Shown here piece by piece: positions 26,092 to 34,978 of a stretch of DNA of 64,000 nucleotides. The DNA lies in contig NZ_SOEE01000008.1 of the NCBI RefSeq assembly GCF_004366035.1, positions 9,989-73,988 of the forward strand, read 5' to 3'. This DNA is from Cytobacillus oceanisediminis. Its GTDB lineage: Bacteria; Bacillota; Bacilli; Bacillales; Cytobacillaceae. The position numbers were made by a program, and so were the translations under genes. Position 1 is the first letter of the stretch; each line of letters opens with the position of its first letter. The notes under the pieces were generated by a model. It worked only from the letters and a program-made list of their open reading frames with translations, was not told the origin of the DNA and did not search any database.

Positions 26092-26688
26092 TTAATCATC
26101 CCAGCTGAATCGCTGCTCAAGGAAGGGGTCACCATAGTTGTGATAGCCATTTTTCTCCCAAAAACCAGGTTTGTCAGTTTCAGAAAACTCGATGCCTCTA
26201 ATCCACTTTGCGCTTTTCCAAAAATAAAGATGCGGAATCACAGCCCTTAGTGGAAATCCATGCTCCGGAGTCAGGAGCTCACCGTTATGAGTATGGGCAA
26301 GCAGACTAGTGCTTTTTAAAAAATCTTTAATGGGAAGGTTCGTTGTCCACCCTTCTTCCGCATGGAGAATTACAAATTGGGCGGTTTCTTTTACAACTGT
26401 CTGCCTGGCAATTTCAGCGGCGGAGACTCCCTCCCAAACATTATCAAGCTTTGACCAGCCCGTAACACAGTGGATATCATTTTTGTACTGTGTCTGAGGA
26501 AGGTTCATTACCTCCTCATGCGAAAAGGATAATTCCTTTTCAACTTCCCCAAATATCTGCAGATTCCATTCCTGCATATCCTTATAGTGCGGTACATTTC
26601 CATAGTGCAGTACAGGAAAGGCAGTCGTCACATTTTGATTTGGCGGTACCCGGCTTGAGGTCTGTTTTCTGATTTTTCCAAAATACAC
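26092..26688 (-). CDS. yuiH: Sulfite oxidase-like molybdopterin oxidoreductase YuiH
   Basis: A 198-residue protein of the sulfite oxidase/MsrP molybdopterin family, the same length as B. subtilis YuiH. The Mo-ligating Cys is in DIHCVTGWS (about C74), followed by LHAEEGWTTNLP, the LLTPEHGFPLRAVIP motif and YFWKSAKWIRGIEF. No twin-Arg signal is visible, so it may be cytoplasmic; substrate unknown. The start is a GTG at 26688, 5 nt after GAGGTGG; an upstream extension of the frame has no support. Confidence 0.85.
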   Translation of the reverse strand: MYFGKIRKQTSSRVPPNQNVTTAFPVLHYGNVPHYKDMQEWNLQIFGEVEKELSFSHEEVMNLPQTQYKNDIHCVTGWSKLDNVWEGVSAAEIARQTVVKETAQFVILHAEEGWTTNLPIKDFLKSTSLLAHTHNGELLTPEHGFPLRAVIPHLYFWKSAKWIRGIEFSETDKPGFWEKNGYHNYGDPFLEQRFSWDD

Positions 26689-26783
26689 TGAAGCCACCTC
26701 TGTTCTTTTTCCTTTATCGTACCCTACTTGATGGATTGATAAAAGCAAAGAGAAAGCAGCCCCATTATGGAAGCTGCTTACAT

Positions 26784-28094
26784 TTATAAGATAATTGCCG
26801 CCAGCCATCCAAACAGGATGAGCGGAATGTTGTAGTGAAGGAATGTTGGTACACAAGTATCCCAGATGTGATTGTGCTGTCCATCTGCATTCAAGCCCGC
26901 TGTTGGCCCCAATGTGCTGTCTGATGCAGGCGAACCGGCATCTCCAAGAGCCGCGGCTGTCCCTACTAGAGCAATTGTTGCCATCGGGCTGAAGCCAACT
27001 TCTAGTGAAAGAGGCACAAATATCGTTGCAATAATCGGGATGGTTGAGAATGAAGACCCAATCCCCATTGTAACAAGTAAGCCGACTAGAAGCATAAGCA
27101 ATGCTGCAAGTGATTTATTATCGCCAATGATTGCGGCTGCCTGTTCAACAAGGCTTTCAACATCGCCAGTTTCTTTTAATACATCGGCAAATCCAAATGC
27201 AGCCAGCATGACAAATCCAATAAATGCCATCATCTTCATGCCCTCTGTTAAAAGCTGATCTGCCTCGTTCCATTTAATAGCACCGCTGATATAAATAACG
27301 AAAATACCTGTCAGCGCCCCAAAGATCATTGAATCCAGCTGCAGCTGCACAATGAGAGCTGCTGCAATCGCAATGAAAGCAAAAATAATGCCCTTTTTTG
27401 AATAATTGCCTTTCTCTGTCTCCATTAATTCTGATGGACGATAATCCCTTTTTTTACGATAAACAAATAATGCAACTATAAGACCAGCTGCCATGCCGGC
27501 AACAGGAATAAGCATGGCTTTCGGGATGTCTGCCATTTCTACTGCCAGCCCGCTATTCTCCATATTTTCAGCGAGTATCCCTTGGAAAATTTGTCCAAAT
27601 CCCGCAGGAAGCAAAATATACGGAGCTGTCAAACCAAATGTCAATACAGATGCTATCAGCCGGCGGTCCATCTGGAGCTCATTCATAACCTTCAATAAAG
27701 GCGGAATTAATATCGGAATAAACGCAATATGAATTGGAATCAGATTCTGAGAAAAAATAGACATTAATAAAATGGAAAATATGATGAGTGCCTTTGATAA
27801 GGTTTTCCCTCTGGATTCCCCGTTTTTTCCGACCTTTGCCAGGACCCATTCTACTAATAGATTCGGAAGTCCGGTTGCGGAAATGGCTAAGGCAAATCCG
27901 CCCAATAACGCATAACTTAATGCAACCTCTGCACTGCCGCCGAGCCCATTTGAAAAAACTTCTATTGTTTTATCTATGCTTAAACCGCCTGCCAGCCCGC
28001 CTGCCAATGCGCCAGCCACAAGGGCAAGAACAACATTGACACGCAGAAGGCTGAGAACAAGCATGATTAAAACTGCAAGTATAACTGCATTCAT
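26784..28094 (-). CDS. yuiF: Na+/H+ antiporter-family transporter YuiF
   Basis: A 436-residue membrane protein with about eleven helices, of the NhaC/YuiF-like ion transporter superfamily. It shows a Gly-rich N-terminal region (LVAGALAGGLAGGL), SQNLIPIHIAFIPILIPPLL and GTAAALGDAGSPASDSTLGPTAGL. Position between yuiH and the aminopeptidase matches B. subtilis. NhaC-superfamily members include amino-acid exchangers (see the lysine transporter below), so the substrate is open. ATG at 28094 after AAAGAGGG. The 337-bp upstream region contains a phased repeat. Confidence 0.85.
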   Translation of the reverse strand: MNAVILAVLIMLVLSLLRVNVVLALVAGALAGGLAGGLSIDKTIEVFSNGLGGSAEVALSYALLGGFALAISATGLPNLLVEWVLAKVGKNGESRGKTLSKALIIFSILLMSIFSQNLIPIHIAFIPILIPPLLKVMNELQMDRRLIASVLTFGLTAPYILLPAGFGQIFQGILAENMENSGLAVEMADIPKAMLIPVAGMAAGLIVALFVYRKKRDYRPSELMETEKGNYSKKGIIFAFIAIAAALIVQLQLDSMIFGALTGIFVIYISGAIKWNEADQLLTEGMKMMAFIGFVMLAAFGFADVLKETGDVESLVEQAAAIIGDNKSLAALLMLLVGLLVTMGIGSSFSTIPIIATIFVPLSLEVGFSPMATIALVGTAAALGDAGSPASDSTLGPTAGLNADGQHNHIWDTCVPTFLHYNIPLILFGWLAAIIL

Positions 28095-28250
28095 GATGAT
28101 ACCCTCTTTCTATACGTATGTTTCATTATACTTTACTCTGCTAAATCGGTAGAGAACTAAAATACAAATATAAAACTATCATACTTCCACTTTTCGTGTC
28201 AATGATTTCGGGCAGATTCAGAAATGGGAGTTTACGCCAGACACTGCTTT

Positions 28251-28343
28251 GGCCGGTATTTTTTAGGAATTGGGCCGGTAAATTGCCGATCTTGGCCGGT
28301 AAGATGAGGGTTTTGGCAGTTATTTCGGGTTAACCAGCCGGTA
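28251..28343. repeat. Degenerate 21-22 bp phased repeats with core GGCCGGTA
   Basis: GGCCGGTA occurs at 28251, 28273 and 28294; related GGCAGTTA at 28315 and AGCCGGTA at 28336. Spacing is 22, 21, 21 and 21 bp, two helical turns, so the sites lie on one face of the DNA. Confidence 0.7.
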
Positions 28344-28387
28344 AAACTCATTTCTTACCGTTCCAATGCGAATTTTAGCTAAAAACT

Positions 28388-28424
28388 GCATAAAAAAAAC
28401 TCCGGATCTCTCCAGAGTTCTGAA
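28388..28424 (-). terminator. Terminator of the aminopeptidase gene
   Basis: On the minus strand AACTCTGGA / TCCGGAGTT followed by TTTTTTT. Confidence 0.88.
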
Positions 28425-28431
28425 TTCATCA

Positions 28432-29934
28432 TTATTTTGCTTCAAATCTTTCAACCAGCAGTGCCAATGTACGCACCATAACGCCTGTAGCGCCGTCTGG
28501 TCCAAGATCATGGCTTTTTGCTGTTGTGGCTGTACCGGCAATATCAAGATGCACCCATGGTGTGTTCTCGGCAAATTCACCGACAAATCCTCCGCCCATT
28601 ATGGCATGGCCGGCACGTCCTGGTGAATTGTTAAGATCCGCAACTTTACTGCTTCTGATTCTTTCTTTATCTTTTTCAAAAAGAGGCAGGCGCCAGATTG
28701 GTTCGCCAGCTTCATAGGATGCTTCCAGCACCTGCTCAAACCACTCTTCATTATTGGTTAATGCACCTGTTGTTTCTTCCCCCAGTGCAACAATGACACC
28801 TCCAGTCAGAGTTGCAACATCCACCAGGTAGTCCGCTCCATGATGCTTTGCATATGTTACTGCATCAGCAAGAACCAGACGCCCTTCTGCATCCGTGTTA
28901 AGAACTTCAATGGTTTTCCCGCTCATGGATGTGATGACATCATCCGGCTTAAACGCTGTTCCGCTCACCATATTATCTGTTGAAGGAATAACAGCGACAA
29001 CATTTTGTTCAGGCTTCAGTTCGCCTATGACTTCCATTGCGCCAAGCACAGCCGCCGCACCGCCCATATCGGTTTTCATCCCGACAATGCCATCCTTCGG
29101 TTTAATGGAATAGCCTCCTGTATCAAAGGTAATCCCTTTGCCCACCAGGCCGATGACATCCTTCCATTCTTCCTTGCCCTGATATTTAATGACAATCATC
29201 TTAGGAGGCTCTGCTGATCCCTGATTAACTGCCAAAAGAGCACCCATCCCCAGTTTAAGCATATCCTCTTTTTCAAGTATTTCCACTTCAAATCCGTATC
29301 TCCATGCCAGTTCAGAAGAGTAATTTGCCAGATCAGTGGCGGTCAGCATATTACCTGGCAGGTTGACCAATGTACGGGCTGAGTTCGTTCCTTTCCCGTG
29401 TGCATACCCTACTGTTAGGGAAGCCTTTACCTCTTCCTCCTCTGCGGCTTCGCAATAAACAGCAATACTTTCAATATCTTTTTCGGGTTCATTCGATTTC
29501 TGTTTGTAATCTTCAAACTTATAGGTGGAAAGCGCAAACGCCTCGCTGGCTGCATGGGCTGCATCAAGCGCATCTACATTTCCTCCGATAAATGTATCAA
29601 GATAAACACCCGCATTTTGAAGCTTGGACGATTTCACTTCCTTAAATGCCCTGCCCAATGCTTCACGCAATCCTTCAAAGCTGAATTCTTTTTCTTTTCC
29701 AAGGCCTACTGTAATTAATCGTTTGGCCCCAATTTTTCCAAAAGTATGTATTTTTGCAATGGCTTTTTTCTTGGCAGAAATATCCCCGCTTTTGACCAGT
29801 TCTGTCAGCTGGCCGTCAAATTGGTCATCTGCACGGGACAGTACACCTTCAAACCTGGCTGGTTTATCGAAGACACCAACGATCAGGCATTCCTGTTCGG
29901 CTGAGAAGTCAAATTCTTTCTTTACTGAAAACAT
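28432..29934 (-). CDS. pepA: Leucyl aminopeptidase (M17, PepA)
   Basis: A 500-residue cytosolic peptidase, matching B. subtilis YuiE in length and position. The metal-binding motifs are clear: [16 protein letters not shown] (Lys and Asp), [14 protein letters not shown], and the signature [17 protein letters not shown]. It forms hexamers with two divalent metals per active site and removes N-terminal residues, chiefly Leu. ATG at 29934, with TGGGGGTG upstream. Monocistronic with its own terminator. Confidence 0.95.
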   Translation of the reverse strand: MFSVKKEFDFSAEQECLIVGVFDKPARFEGVLSRADDQFDGQLTELVKSGDISAKKKAIAKIHTFGKIGAKRLITVGLGKEKEFSFEGLREALGRAFKEVKSSKLQNAGVYLDTFIGGNVDALDAAHAASEAFALSTYKFEDYKQKSNEPEKDIESIAVYCEAAEEEEVKASLTVGYAHGKGTNSARTLVNLPGNMLTATDLANYSSELAWRYGFEVEILEKEDMLKLGMGALLAVNQGSAEPPKMIVIKYQGKEEWKDVIGLVGKGITFDTGGYSIKPKDGIVGMKTDMGGAAAVLGAMEVIGELKPEQNVVAVIPSTDNMVSGTAFKPDDVITSMSGKTIEVLNTDAEGRLVLADAVTYAKHHGADYLVDVATLTGGVIVALGEETTGALTNNEEWFEQVLEASYEAGEPIWRLPLFEKDKERIRSSKVADLNNSPGRAGHAIMGGGFVGEFAENTPWVHLDIAGTATTAKSHDLGPDGATGVMVRTLALLVERFEAK

Positions 29935-30026
29935 TCTGGCACCCCCATAATATCTTTTTCATCTTATTATATCGAAAATACTGAATTATTTCGACTATCT
30001 AATTTTATGGCGTTTCTATTTTTGTG

Positions 30027-30404
30027 CTAATCTTCCAAATATAGCACCAGCTGCGGCAGTTTAGGAAGGGATTCTATCATTTCAAATGGCAGCCGATCGA
30101 TATTTTCCGGAAAAATAGAAAGGCATTCTTCAATAAACCCATACACATGCTCAAGATTAATCCCCCAGTGTTTAGGCCGGTAAGACTGCAAGTATTCCTG
30201 CGCCGCCTGCATCATCAGTCTTGCTCCTTTGACATTGCCGTATTCATAATGATAGATGCTGACACTCATTTGCAGAAGGCCTTTCAGAAATAAATTTCCT
30301 TTGTCCGTCATCCACATTTCCTCTAGAAGATCATGGCATGTGTAATAGTCACCTTCATTGAAGCTGACAAAGAATTCGTAGTATTCAAGAGGATAATCTT
30401 CCAT
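30027..30404 (-). CDS. DUF309 domain protein
   Basis: A 125-residue helical protein. The DUF309 signature is visible: NEGDYYTCHDLLEEMWM, KGLLQMSVSIYHYEYGN and GARLMMQAAQEYL. These His, Glu and Trp residues are conserved in the family but no activity is known. ATG at 30404 follows GGGGTGG. It has no obvious partner. Confidence 0.8.
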   Translation of the reverse strand: MEDYPLEYYEFFVSFNEGDYYTCHDLLEEMWMTDKGNLFLKGLLQMSVSIYHYEYGNVKGARLMMQAAQEYLQSYRPKHWGINLEHVYGFIEECLSIFPENIDRLPFEMIESLPKLPQLVLYLED

Positions 30405-30538
30405 GAAACCACCCCATGTTCTGGACTTCCTATCACTTTCATTTTAACAAAAAGAATAGAGATTATCCTATACATACAATCCTTAAGTATATTCTTTAAT
30501 AATTGGGTAAAGAAAATAGAGACAGAAAGGAGAATGTT

Positions 30539-31204
30539 ATGGATCCTCTATTATTTGCCGCCTTCTCAGCAGGAAATATCCTGTTGTTCTTCTGGGCGCT
30601 AAGCACTGTCAGGGACAGTGGCCTCATTAGTGCTGTCTTCCTGCTTCCTGTACTTCTCGGATTAATTTACGATAACGGAATTCTGGCTGCTGGCCGTTTT
30701 ATCGGGGAGGGCAATACTTTAAAGCATCTGAATTATGCCCGTTTTTGGATCCATGCCTTTTTCACTCCGCTGCTTGTTCTATACTCCTGGAATACTTTAA
30801 AACAAGCAGATTTAGAATGGGCCAAAACAGGCACATTTAAATGGATTGCTTATTTGCTTACTGCAGGATTAATTATTCTGGAACTTTCTTCTGAGGTATT
30901 TGGACTTAAACTGGAAGCAAGGTGGGAATATGGTGTTCTTAGCTATTCAGATACAGAGGCACCAGACAGCCCTCCCATTATGGTGCTGATCGTATCTGCT
31001 GTGCTGCTGGCGGCATCTGTTGTTATTTGGCGCAAACAGGGCTGGTTCTGGTTTTTTGCCGGAGCTGTATTGATGATTATCGGAAGCGCCATTGATATTC
31101 CAATTGAAAGTGCAGCAGCAGTTAATGCCTTTGAGTGGCTTCTTTTGCTTTCCCTGACAGCAACTTCGTATTTTCAAAAAAAGCATCGTTTAACAAAAAC
31201 TTAA
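30539..31204 (+). CDS. Polytopic membrane protein, unknown function
   Basis: A 221-residue membrane protein with about seven hydrophobic helices. Polar motifs in helices include YARFWIHAFFTPLLVLY and DIPIESAAAVNAFEWLLLL. I chose the ATG at 30539, 6 nt after AGAAAGGAG; the longer frame upstream has no ribosome binding site. Family not recognised. Confidence 0.7.
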   Translation: MDPLLFAAFSAGNILLFFWALSTVRDSGLISAVFLLPVLLGLIYDNGILAAGRFIGEGNTLKHLNYARFWIHAFFTPLLVLYSWNTLKQADLEWAKTGTFKWIAYLLTAGLIILELSSEVFGLKLEARWEYGVLSYSDTEAPDSPPIMVLIVSAVLLAASVVIWRKQGWFWFFAGAVLMIIGSAIDIPIESAAAVNAFEWLLLLSLTATSYFQKKHRLTKT

Positions 31205-31333
31205 AATAGATCAGCTTGCAGGAAGGAACAATCTGTTGGAGAATATTAGTTAGTATAGCTTTCGGCAGTTCCTTAAAAAATGCCTATTTGAAGCTGCAGC
31301 GGGAGTATCTTACAACTCATGAGGTGGTCTCAT

Positions 31334-31810
31334 ATGGAATTATTGACAAATTTTCCTTTATGGTCTGCATTGGCAGCCATCTTCTTTGCCCAATTTGTAA
31401 AGGTGCCCATTCAATTTATTGCCACCCGGAAAGTAGATTGGTCCCTTTTGACAAGTACTGGAGGAATGCCCAGCTCACATTCAGCAGCAGTAACTGCCCT
31501 TTCAACCGGAGTTGCATTAGAGACCGGAATGGAATCCGCTGTTTTCGCTGTCTCAGCCGTATTTGCCATTATCACAATGTTTGATGCTACCGGAGTACGA
31601 CGTCAGGCTGGTGAACAGGCGATTGTATTAAACCAGCTTGTAGCCGACTTCAATAAATTTGTTGAAGAAGCAAAGACATGGCAGAAGAAAGAAGGCCAAG
31701 AAAAACAGAAAGAATTGAAGGAGCTGCTTGGCCATAAGCCGATAGAAGTTCTATTTGGCGGCCTGACTGGAATCCTATTGACTTTAGCACTTCATTATTT
31801 ATTTTCCTGA
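31334..31810 (+). CDS. yuiD: Divergent PAP2-family membrane protein YuiD
   Basis: A 158-residue membrane protein, the same length as B. subtilis YuiD (DUF212, divergent PAP2). It shows QFVKVPIQFI, STGGMPSSHSAAVTALSTGVALETG (PSSH motif) and FDATGVRRQAGEQAIVLNQL, ending in LGHKPIEVLFGGLTGILLTL. It likely acts on a lipid phosphate, but substrate is unknown. I chose the ATG at 31334, which has GAGGTGG 6 nt upstream. The BtuF-like gene begins 14 bp after its stop. Confidence 0.85.
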   Translation: MELLTNFPLWSALAAIFFAQFVKVPIQFIATRKVDWSLLTSTGGMPSSHSAAVTALSTGVALETGMESAVFAVSAVFAIITMFDATGVRRQAGEQAIVLNQLVADFNKFVEEAKTWQKKEGQEKQKELKELLGHKPIEVLFGGLTGILLTLALHYLFS

Positions 31811-31824
31811 AGGTGTGATTTATA

Positions 31825-32610
31825 GTGAAAATCCTTTCCTTATGCCCAAGCAACACGGAATTAGTGGAATACTTGGGATTTACTGATATGCTCGCAGGAG
31901 TGGACGATTATTCCGATTGGCCGGACCAAATATCCGTTCTGCCCCGGCTGGGCCCTGACTTGTCTATTAATATGGACAAAGTAGAGGAATTGAAGCCTGA
32001 TCTTGTGCTGGCATCCCTTAGTGTTCCCGGCATGGAAAAAAATGTAGCGGAGCTTGAAAAAAGGCAGATTCCCCACATTGTGTTAAATCCTCAAAGCCTG
32101 GCAGATATTGAACAGGACCTGATTCTTGCTGCTGAAAAAATCGGTAAGCCTGAAAGAGGCATTTTGGCTGCTAAAGAGTTTGCGGAAAAAATAGAGGCAC
32201 TTAAGCTCATCTCAAGCAGGATTGAAAAAAAACCAAGCCTCTATTGGGAATGGTGGCCTAAGCCCGTATTTACACCCGGCAAGGTCAATTGGCTGACGGA
32301 AATCAGTGAAATTGCCGGTGGAATGAATTTATTCAGGGACATTGAGCTTGCGAGTGTCCAGACCGATTGGGAGGATGTCCTGAATCGGCAGCCGGATTAT
32401 GTCTGTCTCGCCTGGGTCGGTGTCAGAAGAGAAAAGATAAATCCAGAACTTGTCCTGAAACGTCCAGGCTGGAGTGAAATGGACGCAGTTAAGCAGAACA
32501 GAATTCTGGTTCTGGAAGAAGAACTTTTTTGCAGGCCTTCACCTCGGCTGATTGAAGGAGCCATAAAATTAGCTAAAAAAATCCACCCGCAGGCATTTTC
32601 TATGATGTAA
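31825..32610 (+). CDS. BtuF-like cobalamin-binding protein without a signal peptide
   Basis: A 261-residue periplasmic-binding-protein fold of the PF01497 type, with SLCPSNTELVEYLGF, DDYSDWP, VEELKPDLVLAS and PDYVCLAWVG motifs resembling BtuF. There is no signal peptide or lipobox, so it appears cytoplasmic, and no ABC transporter genes adjoin it. It cannot be a normal import receptor. GTG at 31825 follows AAGGTG. It starts 14 bp after yuiD and could be in its operon. Confidence 0.72.
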   Translation: MKILSLCPSNTELVEYLGFTDMLAGVDDYSDWPDQISVLPRLGPDLSINMDKVEELKPDLVLASLSVPGMEKNVAELEKRQIPHIVLNPQSLADIEQDLILAAEKIGKPERGILAAKEFAEKIEALKLISSRIEKKPSLYWEWWPKPVFTPGKVNWLTEISEIAGGMNLFRDIELASVQTDWEDVLNRQPDYVCLAWVGVRREKINPELVLKRPGWSEMDAVKQNRILVLEEELFCRPSPRLIEGAIKLAKKIHPQAFSMM

Positions 32611-32612
32611 AA

Positions 32613-32654
32613 ATAAAAAGGCAAATCCGATTATTCCCGCGGATTTGCCTGCAT
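32613..32654. terminator. Bidirectional terminator
   Basis: Stem AGGCAAATCCG / CGGATTTGCCT with an 8-nt loop between convergent genes. Confidence 0.85.
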
Positions 32655-32661
32655 TCCGTAT

Positions 32662-33378
32662 TTATTTTTTCTCAGATTTAATATATTGCTGTCTAAATAC
32701 CTGCATGGATTCATTTTCATTCAGTAACTTTAATTCTTCTTCGGTCAGGGTTCCATCGCCCATTTCAACGATGTAAACCTCGAGTGTTTTCTTTCCCCAG
32801 TTATTATAAACATCATCAACCGTTTCATAATAGAGATCCAATTTATTCCCCTTAATGGCACCGCCTTTATCGGCTACAACACCATATCCATAACCCGGGA
32901 CAAACAGGATCGTTCCAATCGGAAAAACATTTAAATCTGCTGCAACTGTAGAGTATAAATCTCTTTTAACTTTAACCCCTGAGTATGTAATGCCAAAGGA
33001 CGGGTGATCCGGATTTTTGCCTGTCGACTCGTAAAATGCCGTATATCCAGTAGCTATTACTTGTTTTTTCTGATACTGCGACCAGTCAATCGAATCTTCC
33101 AGTGTCGGTGGCTGTTCAATTGCCACAGCTTCACTCGCAGAAATCTTAGGTTCCAGACTCACTGCCTGCTTCAAAAACTTAAATGCTACGCCAACCGATT
33201 TTAATGTATGGTCAAACTTTGAATTTCCATCTTCGCCAGCTCGTTCAGCATCACTTTGATGCAGCTGAACAATTGATCGGGCTTCCACTCCGGAAATCGA
33301 ATGGAAGGTTGTCAATAATGCACCTGCAAATAAGGCTGACATTACTGAACGTTTCATCCATATTTTTAATTTGCTCAT
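32662..33378 (-). CDS. yuiC: 3D domain protein YuiC (Sps-type lytic transglycosylase-like)
   Basis: A 238-residue exported protein. N-terminal signal or anchor (about 8-30), a linker, then a 3D domain with [32 protein letters not shown] and [17 protein letters not shown], which contains the conserved aspartates. B. subtilis YuiC of this type is described as a stationary-phase muralytic enzyme of the Sps group. Here one position of the usual ADTGGAIKG is [12 protein letters not shown] at 33378 after GGGAGGAG. Confidence 0.88.
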   Translation of the reverse strand: MSKLKIWMKRSVMSALFAGALLTTFHSISGVEARSIVQLHQSDAERAGEDGNSKFDHTLKSVGVAFKFLKQAVSLEPKISASEAVAIEQPPTLEDSIDWSQYQKKQVIATGYTAFYESTGKNPDHPSFGITYSGVKVKRDLYSTVAADLNVFPIGTILFVPGYGYGVVADKGGAIKGNKLDLYYETVDDVYNNWGKKTLEVYIVEMGDGTLTEEELKLLNENESMQVFRQQYIKSEKK

Positions 33379-33521
33379 CTATTACACTCCTCCCAAAGTT
33401 ATTCATTTCCCATCTTTGAGAGAAATATTCATAACTAACGGGAGCAGAAGCCTCCGGGCATCCATTTCCAGACAGGCTTAAGCCAGTAATACCATAGGCT
33501 TGGGCGATTTGATCACACTAA

Positions 33522-33558
33522 TCAAAAAAATAAAAAATCCCTGCCGCCAGCAGAGATT
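33522..33558 (-). terminator. Terminator of yuiB
   Basis: On the minus strand AAATCTCTGC / GCAGGGATTT followed by a T-rich run. Confidence 0.8.
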
Positions 33559-33569
33559 TCACAACAAAT

Positions 33570-33893
33570 TTAAAACATCCGATATCCTTTTTTACGTAGA
33601 AGCCTAATGGTAATTCCGGCAACGATGGCGCCTGCCATTCCGCTGCTTAATATGAGGATGTCGGCCAGAGCAAGGCTGGATAATTCAGCGCCAAGACTGG
33701 AAAACGATTCCCACGGGTCCCGAAAATACTCAATAAAACGAACTTTATCGATGATAAAGATGGCGATAATAGGATAAATAATAGCCATGATCCAAGACAT
33801 TCTTAATAACATATTTAATATAAAACCTATCCCAAAAAACAGCACAAAAAATAGAAGCATCGAAATAGGCAAAACGAAAATCGTCATTTGCAT
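33570..33893 (-). CDS. yuiB: Membrane protein YuiB
   Basis: A 107-residue membrane protein with three hydrophobic segments (about 5-28, 32-48 and 78-98) and a basic C-terminus, at the position of B. subtilis yuiB between yuiC and yuiA. No function is known. ATG at 33893 follows GGGAGG by 10 nt. Confidence 0.8.
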   Translation of the reverse strand: MQMTIFVLPISMLLFFVLFFGIGFILNMLLRMSWIMAIIYPIIAIFIIDKVRFIEYFRDPWESFSSLGAELSSLALADILILSSGMAGAIVAGITIRLLRKKGYRMF

Positions 33894-33957
33894 GAACTTG
33901 TTTCCTCCCTTAGCACATCAATATTTAGTGTACTTTAATGTTGATTGGGGAGTCAAC

Positions 33958-34050
33958 AAGAAAAGCGGGTGGTGCCAGCATGCCCGCTAATTAAAAAGTG
34001 GAAGCGCCTTGCCCACCCCCCGGCACCTCGAGGGGATAGGCTGCTCAGTT
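33958..34050 (+). repeat. Dispersed hairpin repeat (short form, degenerate)
   Basis: AAGAAAAGCGGGTGGTGCC, then AAAGTGGAAGCGCCTTGCCC with CACCTCGAGGGG and GGCTGCTCAG. Looks like two partial copies. Same orientation as the others. Confidence 0.7.
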
Positions 34051-34061
34051 ATTTAACTTTT

Positions 34062-34097
34062 GAAAAGAAAAAACTTCGCATTCCGCGAAGTTTTTGG
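34062..34097 (-). terminator. Terminator of yuiA
   Basis: On the minus strand AAAACTTCGCGGA / TGCGAAGTTTTTTC. Confidence 0.85.
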
Positions 34098-34098
34098 T

Positions 34099-34224
34099 TT
34101 ATTCCTTTTTCTTTCCTGTACCGCCACAGCAGCTGCAGGTTTCAGATCCACCTAACAATAATTGAAAATACCCTTTCCCTGAACAATACATACACTCTTT
34201 ATTTTCATAATTCTTAGCTGTCAT
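34099..34224 (-). CDS. yuiA: YuiA, small zinc-ribbon protein
   Basis: A 41-residue protein. It has two CxxCxGxG-type motifs, CMYCSGKGYFQLL and CSCCGGTGKKK, like the zinc-binding repeats of DnaJ, and closely resembles B. subtilis YuiA in sequence and position. ATG at 34224 follows AAAGGAG by 9 nt; the ATG three codons upstream lies on that site. Function unknown. It is too short for the usual ORF cut-off. Confidence 0.85.
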   Translation of the reverse strand: MTAKNYENKECMYCSGKGYFQLLLGGSETCSCCGGTGKKKE

Positions 34225-34384
34225 TTCATCCATCTCCTTTTGAATTTTTCAACTGAATTTTCTGATAATATACCAAGGATATGAAGAAATGAAAAGCACC
34301 ATATTTCATGAAAAACCGTCGTTGGAAACGCATACAAGCATTGTTTTCTTCTTATTTCTCGTTTTATCTCAAAATTTCAGAAAA

Positions 34385-34876
34385 TTATAAAAATAATTTA
34401 TATGCTGTGTATCCGAAAGTATCTCCGGGATTAATGCCGTTAATTAAAGGTTTTATGGAGGATTCAGAAGGATCCAATATGTATTTTAAAAGAACTGACG
34501 CATCCGGGTCATCAGCGAGCTCTTTTGGATCGCGATACTGCACGTCAAAAAGTTCACTTTCCTGAACTTTTAATGATTGTCCAGGCTCGGCTGCCAGCAA
34601 AAACAAAACCATATTATCGCTGACCTCCCCTTTGATCACACCTGTTCGCAATCCAAGTAAGCCTTTCACTGAACATTTAATCCCTGTCTCTTCTTCTACT
34701 TCCCGAACTGCAGCTTCATCAACTGTTTCGCCCGACTCGACAAATCCGGCAGGCAGAGACCATTTGTCTTTAAGGCCTCCATATTTCTTTTTAACGACAA
34801 GCCAATACCCTTCGGGTGAAATAACGAGCCCTGAAACCGCCAGCCATACCTTTCCCCGTTTATGTTCCACTCCCAT
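34385..34876 (-). CDS. Nudix hydrolase
   Basis: A 163-residue Nudix enzyme. The box GFVESGETVDEAAVREVEEETGI is intact, with REVEEETG at about 58-65 for Mg2+ binding. It would cleave a nucleoside diphosphate linked to another group. Substrate is unknown. ATG at 34876 follows AAAGGAGGC. Monocistronic, between yuiA and yumB on the same strand. Confidence 0.9.
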   Translation of the reverse strand: MGVEHKRGKVWLAVSGLVISPEGYWLVVKKKYGGLKDKWSLPAGFVESGETVDEAAVREVEEETGIKCSVKGLLGLRTGVIKGEVSDNMVLFLLAAEPGQSLKVQESELFDVQYRDPKELADDPDASVLLKYILDPSESSIKPLINGINPGDTFGYTAYKLFL

Positions 34877-34978
34877 CCTATAGCCTCCTTTTTAACTAAT
34901 TCTATCACGAAAATTTGTCCATTAAAAAAAGGACAGACTAGGTAGTCCATCCCTTTACTATATATGATAGCCGATTTA

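Larger units (their letters stand above)
28095..28431. other. 337-bp region between yuiF and pepA
   Basis: It holds a 21-22 bp phased repeat at 28251-28343 and the pepA terminator at its right end. I see no ORF with a credible ribosome binding site. Confidence 0.6.
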
